Assembly (NCBI RefSeq): GCF_016802725.1
Contig: NC_052669.1
Location: 18,753,770-18,817,769, forward strand
Length of the DNA: 64,000 nucleotides
Direction: 5' to 3'
DNA from: Solenopsis invicta
Taxonomy: Eukaryota > Arthropoda > Insecta > Hymenoptera > Formicidae
The notes beneath the pieces were generated by a model. The model had not been told where the DNA came from, made no database searches, and saw only the letters and a list, made by a program, of their open reading frames with translations. Of this stretch, positions 36,011 to 49,200 are shown piece by piece. The position numbers and the translations under genes were made by a program. The stretch's first letter is position 1; the number at the start of each line of letters is the position of its first letter.

Positions 36011-36757
36011 TATTTCAAAATCGAGGATTTTTTTTTACTCGCAATAATTATGCTTATATACAATTTATTTGTAGAAATATCGACTTTTTTCTTTCGAAAC
36101 AACACTCGAGGGTATCATTCGGTATTGCGCGGCGTGCCTTTGGAAAATAAAAGCGTTCACATTGGAGTTAATTACCGCGGTGCATTCTTAGGACGGCGAT
36201 ACGCCCTGTCCTACCCCTTTCGCCTGCAAGCGACAGCGTTCGCGGCTCCCGTCTCCCATTCCCGTCGCTGCAAGTCACTTAGCGGCCGTCCGAATGTGAT
36301 GAGTTTAGTTTGTTTGCGTCTGCATCCCCACGGGCGGGGGACAACTTTTGTTCCGCCGGGATCATACTTTGGAAGGCAAACGCTATTATTTCAGTTATCC
36401 TTTACTTGGCTCGACGTCTCATATTATTAGTAACGCGAGCGAAAGTTGCCCGCAGGCAACAGCGGCAGCAAAAGCAGCAGCACGTGCAGCTGCATATTTT
36501 GTATGCGCATTGCCGCGCGTAAACTCTCCGTGAATTATTCGTTCACGTCGTCTGCGACAGCAGACGACCGTTGCCGGGTTGCACATAACCTCGGAAATAC
36601 CTTTTATTAATTAATACGCGCATGCGTTTGCCGACGCTCCGCGAGATTTAAATTTTGAAGGAGAGCAGCAACGTCAGCTGGAGTCGACAATTTTGCCAAT
36701 TAGCCAAGTATCGCTTATCAACTTGTTCTCTCACTTTGCAGCAAGCGATCCAAGAGA

Positions 36758-36938
36758 TTTTAGCTAGATACAAATCTGAAAATAACTTTGATGGACCATC
36801 GAAATAATTGTGATGGACGTTGAAGCATAATTAGCGACGCCGCAAAAAGCTTTGACGTTTTATCAGCTTCAGCGTCCAACGTAATTATTATTTTACAGTT
36901 CGATGAAAATTTATTTTCAGATCTGTATACAGCTAAAT
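36758..36938. repeat. 181-bp imperfect palindrome
   Basis: TTTAGCTAGATACAAATCTG with GAAAATAA (left) pairs with TTATTTTCAGATCTGTATAC then AGCTAAA (right). Pairing continues to GGACGTTGAAGC / GCTTCAGCGTCC. The loop is about 40 bp. It lies about 300 bp before the long-isoform first coding exon. Confidence 0.7.
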
Positions 36939-37257
36939 ATTAGATCTGTTCCATCTGTGTTCGAAGACACGCAGATCGACGTTGCCGCGATACGCGATAC
37001 TGTTTTTCGCTGTATCGCACATTCCGTCGGCGCCGCATTCGAGCTCTTGCAAAAGTGTATGATAATTTTAAATAATAGATAAGTGACTACTGCGTATTAC
37101 AAAAGAGTCCACCACCGGCACTGTATAGAATCGAAATTTGCGTTAATTGTCACCCCGAGTGCACAAACGAAAATGATAAAAAAAAAGAGGAGAAGGAGAT
37201 CGAGATGAGCAACTCTGACGGGTTCTTCCGTCTCTGTCTTTGGACGCAGCTTGAACG

Positions 37258-40200
37258 ATGGCCGATTCACGCGGCTTCAAGCCAATAAACCAGTTGTGGC
37301 AGAGCGCGACGGATCAGGATTCGGAGTGTCTCTACGAGGAGATCCCAGGCCGGTCCCAGGATACGGACCGGCCGGTCGGTGTCGCCATTGGGCAGCAGGG
37401 GGTGGAAGAGCAGCTGGAGGAGGAGGAGGAGGAGGAGAACGTTGGCGGGAGCAGGAGAAGCCTCGATTTCGGGGTTCAGGTTGGAGATAGCGACTTCTGG
37501 GGCAGGGAAGAGACTATCGCGAGGAGTGGTACCATCCCCCGTAGCAGGACCGACGGCGGCGCGAGATCGCGCAGCGGATCGGCCGATCGGCGGACGTCGG
37601 ATCGGGCACGCCAGCGGGACGTCGTCGTCGTCAGGGTGGAGGAGGAGCGCTATGCCGCGCGCAGGAGTCACGTGGAGTCCGGTACAGGCGCCGTACTGCC
37701 GCCTCCTGCGGCTACCGGCCACAAGCTGACCAGGGGGCGAACGAGCGCTAGCAACACCGTCGCCCGGTACTTGCATTCGGCCAACACGAACGCCTCGACG
37801 GCGCACTACCATCATCATCATCACGGGCAGCACGGGCAACACGGGCAGCACGGGCAGCACGGGCAGCACGGCCAGTATCCCTCCGGCGGCAGGTCGACCG
37901 GCAGGCAGCACCGCCATCATCATAGCCGCGGCTCGTACAGTAATGAGACGCAGGAAGAGGTACAGGAGGACGATGAAGCCACTCTACGGGAGTTGCTTGT
38001 AAGGTACGTTCTTACGTACACGGTAGACGACGAGTCCTCCTCTCACCCTCTCTCCCTCAGTTGTCGGTGTACACCACTCACCGAGTCATCGGTTATCGCG
38101 TTATCGAGACAACTTCCGTATACTACACTACGCCAGGAGGAAGAAGAATCGTTGTTCGAAGTTTTGTTGATCTCCCGATACGATACGAGCCATTGGGACG
38201 GAACGGATAATTATTATATTCCTTTCGCTCGTTTTAACGTTCTTAAGGTTTCAAGTATTAATTACTTGTTATTTACATAATTATTCCGGGCTCATGTTAT
38301 ACAAAAAGGAAAAACAACAAGGCTTTTATAACAACCCGATGTCAAAACACGAATTACGTTATCCAAGGACAATTGGCGTCGCCACCGATGTCTCCAAGAA
38401 TTATCTGGATTGTTGGACGTTGGACAGCGTCGATAGAAGTTTGCGAAGGATCTGCGCCATCGCGAACTTCGTCAACTTCTGTCGGCGAACCATAACGTTG
38501 CAAACTATTCGCGATTTTTGCAAAAATATCCCACTTACGACTATTGAAATCGTCAGATTCAAGTGGTTAAAAGCTTACCAGTATTTGGATTATTCGTGTC
38601 AGTCGAAACGTTAAGCTTCTACGACCGAACACGGGCTTCTACGATCCAGAGAAAAATACATAAAATTAAGGGAATTGAATTTCCGGTGTTGCATATAATC
38701 TATTTTTCTTTACAACGGTGGCGGTGGTCGTGGAGGATTAACGCCGCGAATGTTGCGAGCGAATGTCTTCAAGAATCTCTATTTAAAATATTATTCTAAC
38801 ATAGTTTAGCCCTTAGAATTCTGTATTGACTTTCACATTAGTAGTGACCTCTTTTTTTTTTAGAGTCTTGTATAGAAATCATACTTTACTCTTTCCACGA
38901 CGAGTAAAGCGTAGAAAGATTTCTTTTTTTAGTCTCTATACTTATCGCCTAAATTTCATGTGGCATGATAGAGTCGCCATTGTTCGAGCATTCAGCTCCA
39001 AGTGATTTATCTGCTCTATTTCTAACACTTTTCTCGATCGAAGTTAAAGCCCGCATATTCTTAAACTTCCGATCGTCCAATATGTTACGATGAGAATAGC
39101 GCTACGAACAATTGCTTATAATTCAAAGAAAGAAATCAGATTGATTACGATTGTCTAAGAGAAAGCAAATTATTTGCATCCAATTACTCGTTCATAGCCA
39201 ATATCTTAGATATTCCCCCTTGCTGTCGCAAGAATTCGATTATTTCAACACGCCCGTCCGCTGGTTCGCATAATGGGGACTCCATCGCGCTAATGTTAAC
39301 AGTCACGAGAGACTTGACCCTTTGAATCTCTCACGAGTAACTTAGCTTAGTACCTCCGGTAGAGACGGCGTGTATGAGCTCTCGAGACTCGCATACCAAT
39401 CAAGGAGACACTAGTCGCTCTCTTTTATCCGCCTGTGTTAAAGTGCGTCCCCCCCACCGACTCCCCCGAATCGATAACACTTATTTTATCGATCTCATAT
39501 AAGCTTTGCTGCTGACGAAAAAAAAAAAAAAACGACTTTATGACCCGTACCATTCCATAAACATCGTTCTCTCGAGAACCTAACTGTGTTGCAAATGCAT
39601 CCAGGTAATTCCGGCCTAAGTGGCGGTGCCGTTACCTTACGACAAACACGTGACGGCGAAAAAAAAAATAGAAAGAAAAGATTGGAAAAAAAGGAAAAAG
39701 AAGAAAGAAACGGACGTCTTCCCCGCTTATTATTTTTTATATAGACTCTCTATGTATCCGAGAATGCAATGCAAGGCTTTGTGCCATGCCATTCATCATT
39801 TATACATAAATCACACTCGCTCTTAAACTTATTCTTGTACATACTACACACCCTCGGTCTCATAACAAGTCGATGATCAGACACTACCGATATATACCGT
39901 TGTTACATGAATTTTTTGGCTGCGGCGCTCGCAGGCTTACCACTGATTGCTCATTCCATTCGAAAATCATGTCTCCCTCACGAAGTCAGGTGCACAAATA
40001 AGCCCCGCAATCGCACCGCTAGAGCTCGAAACGAGAAGTAAAGACCCGGGGAACCGGTAATGGTATACACGGCTTATACACGGCATACGTACCGGGACAC
40101 AGGCAATTAGCTTTCAACGAAGCGACTCGCGATGAAATTCCGTTGTTGCCGCCGGTAAAAGAATTGCGCGATTGCAACGAAATTGACTACGTAATCGTGA

Positions 40201-43200
40201 AAAGATTCGTTTCAAACGAGAAGGAAAAAGAAATGTCCTATCCGTTGACATAATAGACGGATCGCGGAAAGATCTGCGTGCGTTCCGAGTATCTCAAGTG
40301 TCTCACTCACTTTTTTGTGTTAACGCAAATCGTTAGTTACGAGCACGAGCCTCCTCGAAGGCTGCGGGTATCCGTAATGGATCCTCGTCGTGAGACGACG
40401 CACTACTACCTTGTTGCTCGATGTGCCGTCGCTGTGACTTATTTGTGTACGTGTCTCGTTCTCTTTATCACACTCATGAGGTCATGCTGATTTTTGTAAA
40501 TTATTTTGCCGACTGTTCGTTCCGCATAAAGTGATGGGCCATTCGAATTGTGCAAGCTCGCTTGTGGACGCGGGCGGCTAGGCAGGGGTGAGTAAGCTGG
40601 CGGTGCGTCGCATGGTGATGTGTGAAAGGTCTCTCTTTCACACGTGACGGCTCCGTCTCCTTTTTTTTCTTTTTTTTTTAAATATATATATATTTTTTTT
40701 AAATATATATACATAGAAGCGAATTGGACGTCACGGTTACTAAATGCGAGCGAATATATCATTATGACATGATTTTATGACTGAACCACGACTGTGTTTC
40801 CAAACTAGGTAAAGTTTTACAGAGTGAGATAAGAGAGGAGGCAGGGGCGGGCGTCGTCGGGCCTTATACCCCCTCCCACCGTGTACGTTACCGTTGTGGA
40901 CAACCACTTGACAACAAGCAGTTCTGAGTCAATTGATTGGATTTGGTGGATAATCCAACGTACGTACATATGTCGTGTGAACAAAGCAAAGAACAAATAG
41001 ATCTGTGAGAATAAGACGAAAAACTGAATCAAGAGGAGTGAGTGGGGAGGCATAGAGGCTACTGTAGTTTCGGAACACAGCCATGGTCTCCCTACCTCCC
41101 AGGTACATGACAACATCATCACTGCTCTCTCTCTCTCTCTTTCTTCTCTCTCTTTCTCTCTCTCTCTCTCTTTCTGCCCCGCTCTTTATCTTCCTTGTCT
41201 GTCTTTATGTACACACATCAAAAATAGAATTGTACCACTTTCGATTATACTTTTTCTCAAGCAATAGAGTATCGTATTACGATATTACTAATCTCTCTCA
41301 ATCTCTGAATGCATAGATCACCAGCTGCACTTATTCCTGAATGCGTTTCTCGAATGGATTTTTGGATGCTTAAATCCTCTCGAGCTTCCCTTCTTAGACC
41401 CGTTTTTTCGCTTCCCGTTTATTCGACTAGGAAGGTGGTGCAATCCTTCGCTTGATAAGTGTACATACTTCCGTCTATGTCTATCTATCCGCTACACCCT
41501 TCCCCCGTCCTCTGTTCTCTTCCCATGTCTTTAATTTCCGTCTCATCTATTCGCGCCTTCGAATCATATGCTCATTCATTTCTGCTATTCACCTATCGCT
41601 CATCATATATCTTAATAAAAAAAATAAAATAAAATAAAAATCTTTCGGTCTCTCTTTCTCTCGCTCTATTCTCTATTACATTTTCATCTTCAGTCACCCT
41701 TTCTGCTTGGCTGTGCACATCGATCGATGAGTTTGCCAATTCACCGAGTCGTTCGAAAGTCTCATGATCTCCTTCACGATACGTATCGTACACATAGAGC
41801 GCGTGCGAGATATCAGTCATGTTTCATTCACTAGCACATTCACGCATCGCGGCCATAGAAATAATTACATACACGAGAGAAGTGATACAAAGGCGATACG
41901 GTTAGGTTCGCGAGATCCTAGACTTTTCACGGACGGAGAGAGTAGCGTTTCAGCAAATATTGAGAGGCACTTGTATCCATTTATATCTATCTACACACAT
42001 ATGCGAATTCACAAACTTCCATCTAATATGTGCACAGCTGTGAAGAATATTTTTTATTCATATATATATATACAGTAATATATAATATATATATACTATA
42101 TTATACCACTGTAGTGTCTATCACCCTTTACACTCACCACACACACTCTAGACGTGCTTTTAGTGGCGTTTGTATTTTGTCTGCTATTGTTTTCTGCAAC
42201 TTGACATATTTACTACATAAATATGTACTATATAGAGAGAGAGCCGATTGCATATGTGTATATATATATATGTATATTATTATTATATATATACACATAT
42301 ATGTTTACGTATTATATTATATTATATTACAACATCTACCCAACATTCCCCATGGCTGCCGAGCTAACGCCGGCTCGCCGCGCTTCAGAGCTCTCGGGGA
42401 TGAAGGTGTTTCGCACTTTGCACCTGTCAAATCGGTTTCTTTATCATTCCACACAACGTCACATAACTCCGCATCCTCATATTTCAAGTATATACGCGGT
42501 ACAGATATCGTATCATGCACATAAAACGCGCCGCGCTAAACGGTCTCGCAGGCGGAGAGGCTCGGCAGTTAAGCGCGGAGGTAGTTGGACTTATCTTAGG
42601 GACCTAGCTCTAGCCTTGAACGTCTAGTGTCAGTGTGCTCGACAATGTTGTCGATCCGCTCTCCCGTACGAATCAGCGAGATTCACGCGGGGGTTATTGT
42701 GTGTGGGGACAGTCTGCAGAAACAGGTCAGCGTTATGAGTATGAACCTGAGTGCCAAGCTGGACGAGCTGCAGCGGGGTGACCGCCAGCTGGAGACCACC
42801 GTCGCTCTCTGCGAGATCCGCACGCAGTTGCAGGAGCTCACGAAGAGCGTAGAGTCTTGTCAGAGCGAGGTCAGCGAGGTGAAACGGGACATGGTTACGA
42901 TTAAGGTACTTTTTATATGGCGTGCCTGCACATCTCTACCTTTTCCAATTTCTACCGATCTGTACTGATTTCTATTTTGCAAACGACATCGAGGAGAAAG
43001 AAGATACACGGATAAAAATCTTGCTCCAAAAGAGATTAAATTAATGATAGTTTTACTAAAAAAAAGTATGGTGCCTTCATTCATGGCCGTTTCTTTTAAA
43101 TTGGATATTAAATTATCAATATTAGTATTAAACATTAAGAAAAAAAAAAAATATAAACACGTTTTATTATCTGCAGATTAACATCATGATTATGAAAACA

Positions 43201-46200
43201 TTACGAGGCAATTTCATAATTCTTTTCGATAGCAAAAAATCCGAAGAGCTGTTTGCCTCATTTATTTAAAAGTAGAGAATTGTAGGATAATATCATTAAT
43301 ATTAAAGAGTGAAATTCTGAATCGTCGCAAATTAGCTTTTCTTGTGTAACCGGAAGAAAGAAGATTAAAGTTACATAGATTAGTAGAATGTTTCGTGTCT
43401 AAGAATATAAATTCTTTGCGTTATTAAAAGAGCGTTTTACCGCTTCTTTAATAATGTAAAAATTGCATTTAGTACGTACGGAAGTACTTGAGCTGTTCTT
43501 TTTCTTGACACGCAGCAAGAACTAGACACGGTACAGCAGGTCAAGGAAGAGATAGAGGAATTACGAGAGTACGTGAATAGACTGGAAGAGCACTCCCACC
43601 GGCGGAAACTTAGGCTCTTGGAGCAGGTGACTTCCGGTGTTAGACACAACAATGTATTGCTTTTCTTTACCTTATCTACTTTCATATGTTTTTTTTATTT
43701 ATTATATATTTACTTTCATTATGTATTATTTTAAGTAAGAATTTGAGTCGCTACGTTGCATCGTGTGTGTATGTGTGTATATTATGATTTTTTTTAGTGA
43801 TTAGTTTATATTTATGATTTTGTTTTTTTTTTAGCGATATGGTTTTCATCGACAATGCGTGTATGATATTATTGATAAAAATTGTAGAATTTTATATGTT
43901 CTTGTATTTTTATTTTATTTATCTTGCATTTATCGATGTGCCCCATTTCCCTTCCTCTTATTATTTATATCCAAAGTTGAATAAGTTATATATTTTTTTC
44001 ATTGAGTTAAAGTTAATTTATAAAATTATTTAGTTACGTTAAGATTACATTAATTTAAGTTAAATTAAAGTTAATTTTGAAAAGTATTATTTATATTAAA
44101 TTAGAAAATCGTAACTGTTTAAAGAGTAGATTGCTCAAAACAATTATGATATGGATCAGCAAATAAATTTAATACTTTATTTGTAAATTAAGTTTACCTG
44201 AAATTCTTTTTTACGTGGAAACGTATTTTTTTCTTTGACATAGATACATTTTTAACTTAAAAAAAGTTAATAAGTAGTTTATGTGTTTAAAAATACAACA
44301 TTGAAGTTAAAAATTAACTCATTTAAAATTGACAAAATTAAGTTAAAAGTTATTAACTTTTTAACTTTATTATTTAACTTTCAACTGTTTAACTATGTAG
44401 TTACTGTTTATATTGCATATGTAGCTGTACTAAATGTTACGTATGTAACGTGTACGTAATTGGCAATTATATTTCGTACGCAACGTAAACGATGTATCTG
44501 GATATTTACAGGGACTGACGCTTTTCCTGTCGTACGCGATACTAGCAGCCGTATTGGGGATGTTGCAGTTTGGATACAACACGGGAGTGATTAACGCGCC
44601 TGAAGTGGTACGTCTATCAACGTAAAGTTGCACTGTTATATACAGGTCTCAAACAATTTTCATGAACGGAACGCTTAATAATTGTGTTCAAACACTGTTT
44701 TGCAGAACATAGAGAATTTTATGAAAGACGTGTACAAGGATAGGTATGGGGAGGATATTTCGGATGATTCTGTTAAGACGTTGTATTCCGTAGCCGTGAG
44801 CATATTCGCGATCGGTGGTATGGTGGGTGGTTTCAGCGGAGGGACAATTGCCAACAGATTTGGCAGGTCGGTGTCTGGTTCAGCAATATCGCATTAAATT
44901 GACACAATTTTTACAAGAGGCCAGTGCTTTCCAAATTATAACACTCGTATCGTTTATTTCTTTTGTAAAATTATACTCTTGTGTTTTCTTATTTTATCAA
45001 TCTATCTTTTCAATGAAAATTTCCAACGAATACACGTTTAAAAGTTACACGCATTTATATCACACAGAATTTTCTCAATGATATAATTGCGTTTTGTAAT
45101 TTGGAAACCTCTGGGAGAATGATAACTGTCGGATAATCGTAAAATGGAAGGAGACAGAAATTAATATTGGCGTTTTGCCCTGAATCGCAGAAAGGGAGGC
45201 TTACTGCTAAACAACGTGCTGGGCATCGTGGGGGCGTGCCTAATGGGTTTCACGAAACTCGCTGAGTCGTACGAGATGTTGTTTTTTGGACGGTTCATCA
45301 TCGGTGTCAATTGTGGCTTGAACACCTCGTTGGTTCCCATGTACATATCGGAAATAGCGCCATTGAACCTGAGAGGCGGCCTAGGCACGGTGAACCAGCT
45401 CGCTGTTACGGTGGGCCTCCTGGTCTCCCAGGTGCTGGGCATCGAGCAAATCCTTGGAACAAACGAGGGTTGGCCCGTTCTCTTAGGACTAGCTATCTGT
45501 CCTGCCATTCTACAACTAGTGCTGCTTCCAGTTTGCCCGGAATCTCCAAGGTGTGTGTCGAAAATATAGAATTATAATTACAAGAGATTTTGTTTCCTCG
45601 TTCTTTTTTTTTTTTTTAAATAGACTCTTCGAAGAGCCTGGATAATAAAATAGATGTCCACAATTTTCAACGTTTCTATGGTTCTTGATATCATTGGTAT
45701 ACTACCAGAGCAATCCCACAGTCTATTAATAGGAGAACAATTATTTCAGATATTTGCTCATTACTAAACAATGGGAGGAAGAGGCTCGGAAAGCTTTGAG
45801 AAGGTTGAGAGCCAGTAACCAAGTCGAGGAAGACATTGAAGAGATGAGAGCTGAGGAACGAGCTCAACAAGCTGAGTCCACGATATCGATGACAGAGCTT
45901 ATATGCAGTCCAACTCTAAGAGCACCTCTCGTTATTGGTGTGGTTATGCAACTTTCGCAGCAGCTTTCGGGTATCAACGCCGTAAGTACTTGGTTCAACT
46001 CGAGCACATTTCTCTTCCGCATTAATTAGAACGCGATCTGTTATGTAAAATTATTGTTTCAGGTATTTTATTATTCCACGAATCTGTTCACTAGTTCTGG
46101 TTTAACGGACGAGAGTGCCAAGTTTGCAACCATTGGCATAGGTGCCATCATGGTTTGTATGACGCTAGTGTCTATCCCACTCATGGATAGGACAGGAAGG

Positions 46201-49200
46201 CGTACGTTGCACTTGTACGGTCTTGGTGGCATGTTTATCTTTTCAATATTCATCACAATTTCGTTTCTCATAAAGGTGAGTTGGAATTTTACCGCATTTT
46301 TATTAGACTCGTTATTCATTAGAGCGTATTGATCGTACTTGTCATTATTTTAATTATGACAAACTACAGCAGGCAATTTAATTTTAAAATTCTCCCGTTG
46401 CTCGTATATTCGACAATTTATACGAAATATTATGGATACCGGACGCTTTTGCAAAAATTCATATGACATTTTATTAATAAATTATGGCTTGAGCACTCAG
46501 AAAAAGAAGTCGTACTAGCAACTAGAAATTTGAGTACAAATAACATCTTAATTATGTATATATTATAAAGTTGTAATAAGAATAATAAATAAGTTATATG
46601 AACTAAGGAAAAGAACATAGTAACTATTATGCTTTAAATATATGCAAAAAATAGTTATTTGGAAATTGGAAAAATGTAATTTTTATATCTCATTTGTATA
46701 AAATCGATGTAACTGTATTTGAGTCACTATCTATTAATCTTGCGCATAAATTGTTGCAGTGACTACATTTTTTTAAATATTCGATACTACTTTAGCTCTT
46801 ATGACTTCGTGAAACTAATAGCAAGTACTATATATAAATTTCAAAATTGTCAAATTACAGTTGCCAGAACTATTTCATTTTTTCTCAATGTACATATCAA
46901 TTATAAGCGAATTTATTACAAGAAAAATCTCAAAGTCGCGGACGCGTGTTTTATTTTCGGCTTGATTACTTTTTTCAAAGAGCTTAAGTATTGATGCATT
47001 TACAAAATATATTTACAAAGTACATTGCCGTTCTGCGTCGAATAACTGCGTAGAATAATTTAACGTCCCGTTGCGGAAAAAAAACTATTCGACAATAGCC
47101 GGGGAATTCCATTGACAATGACGAATTTATTTATTAATACTTCTCCGTACTGTTAAGAACTGTGCTTTAGTCAGGAAAATCGCATCACAAAGATCGTGAA
47201 TTGTAGCTACGTATCTGTGCTTTGACACTCTATGCACCTTGGCGAAAGGTGTACTTAACACTTTGTTCACAGCTGGAGTGCGGCACTGCACCGACAGTGA
47301 GAATCACCATTATATCTATACGAATTTGCATCACAGAGTCAACTCATTTTAATTTCTCCCCGCCATTCATGTAGCCAATAAGTCACGTCCTCTGCCCGCA
47401 TGCCGATTTCTTTCATTTGCGCCGTAGAGATTTTTATATCACGATACATGCCCACGCGCGTACGTGCCGTACGTAAATTGTTTCATCGAGATATTTTTTA
47501 AATTATATACAAAGATATTTTTAACAATTGTTATCGTTGTATTTTGGCAGTTTTTATCGTTAATGCCGAATGATTCTCTTAGCTGAACGCGTAATGAAGA
47601 AATCGATGATAAAAGCGCGAGAAAGAGGATTTGAGAGCAAGACGCAGAGACGTCAAGTGTCGCATGTATCGTATACCGCACGCCGTTTTGTTACTCTGGC
47701 TTACTAGTGGTTCTGCTTTTTGATAACCCGCTTCCCTCCTCCCCTTCACCACTGACGACCTCTTTCGTGACTGTCTGGAGGAGATATTTCCCGTTTATTA
47801 ATCAGCCTATGTTCTCTACTTGGCTCAAACCTGTTACTCTCTATGTGTATCACATTACATCAACAATTTAACATACGCGCCAAGTCTCTAACATACAATA
47901 TGTCAGTTGTATCCTTTGCGTATCAAATTAAACGGTTTATCAGCTGCTGAATGTCTAGCACCGACGCTTTCATACGTTGCGAGATTCGACAAAGAATAAT
48001 TCGCTTTTTGCGATAGCATACTACTAATTACAAGAGCCCTTGTGTAGAAATTCGCATCTCACGTTCCTACATAAAATAACGAGAACGGTTATCAGTTACT
48101 GCAAGAAAAATTGTTTAACGAAAGATACACGGCAATTTCGATGAATTAAATATTAAGATAGCTCGATACACGCGAGACCGCTTGCACATGAATGTTCCGT
48201 GCGTACGATTAATCGCATATACTCTAATTGAGGTCAAAGCAAATCCTGGCACTCATCATGAAAAGCAGCGTATCGTGTGCTTCACCGCTTAACGAGAGAT
48301 TGTACTGTACATAACAAGGCACTCTGTCATTATACAAAATACTTTGCCGCAATCACTTTGTCAATGCCAATGCCTTTCATTACACAGGGTTGAGCTGCGC
48401 ACCGCATGCAGCATTACGAATTCTATTACGCATACGATTCGACAATGTGTTATCCAAAAGTTTTTTGATTGAGTTCCTGGCCTCTGGCGTATTTTTGTTT
48501 TTATTTTTCCTGAGGCTCCTCCAGCTGCTCAGGAAAGAAGAACACGATTCTACTGCCTGATAGGAGTTCTTCGGATATGTGCAGGAAATGATCGACTGGA
48601 TGTCCTACATCTCGGTGGTGTCGACCCTGTGCTTCGTCGTGTTCTTTGCCGTGGGGCCCGGATCTATACCCTGGATGATCACGGCGGAACTGTTCTCGCA
48701 AGGCCCTAGACCCGCCGCCATGTCCATCGCGGTCCTCGTCAATTGGATGGCTAATTTTTTGGTTGGCATCGGTTTTCCAAGCATGAAGGTAAGGTGACAA
48801 CGATCAATTCCTTTCGAGTAAACTTTCGCCATTCGCGAGGCAAATAGGTAATTGAACAATTGTATAGATCAATCAACACGAGATAGGGATTGAGAAACGA
48901 GCAGTGATTAAGATGTAAAGTAAAAATTATTTATTCATACGTTTAACAATATGGAACATTTCGAATTATACTCGGTCAACATTAACAATATAATAGTAAT
49001 AAGTAATAACTTGATGTATTTATAACGATAATATTGGAACAATAATATTGGAATAACAGTAATATTGGAATAATAGTAATATTGGGATAACAATAATATT
49101 GGAATAACAATAATATTGAAATAAGTAAATAAAAAGGAAAAACGTCTTTTTATTTTGTATCTTATATAGTGATTGCTCTTTTTTTTTATCTGTCTTTCCC

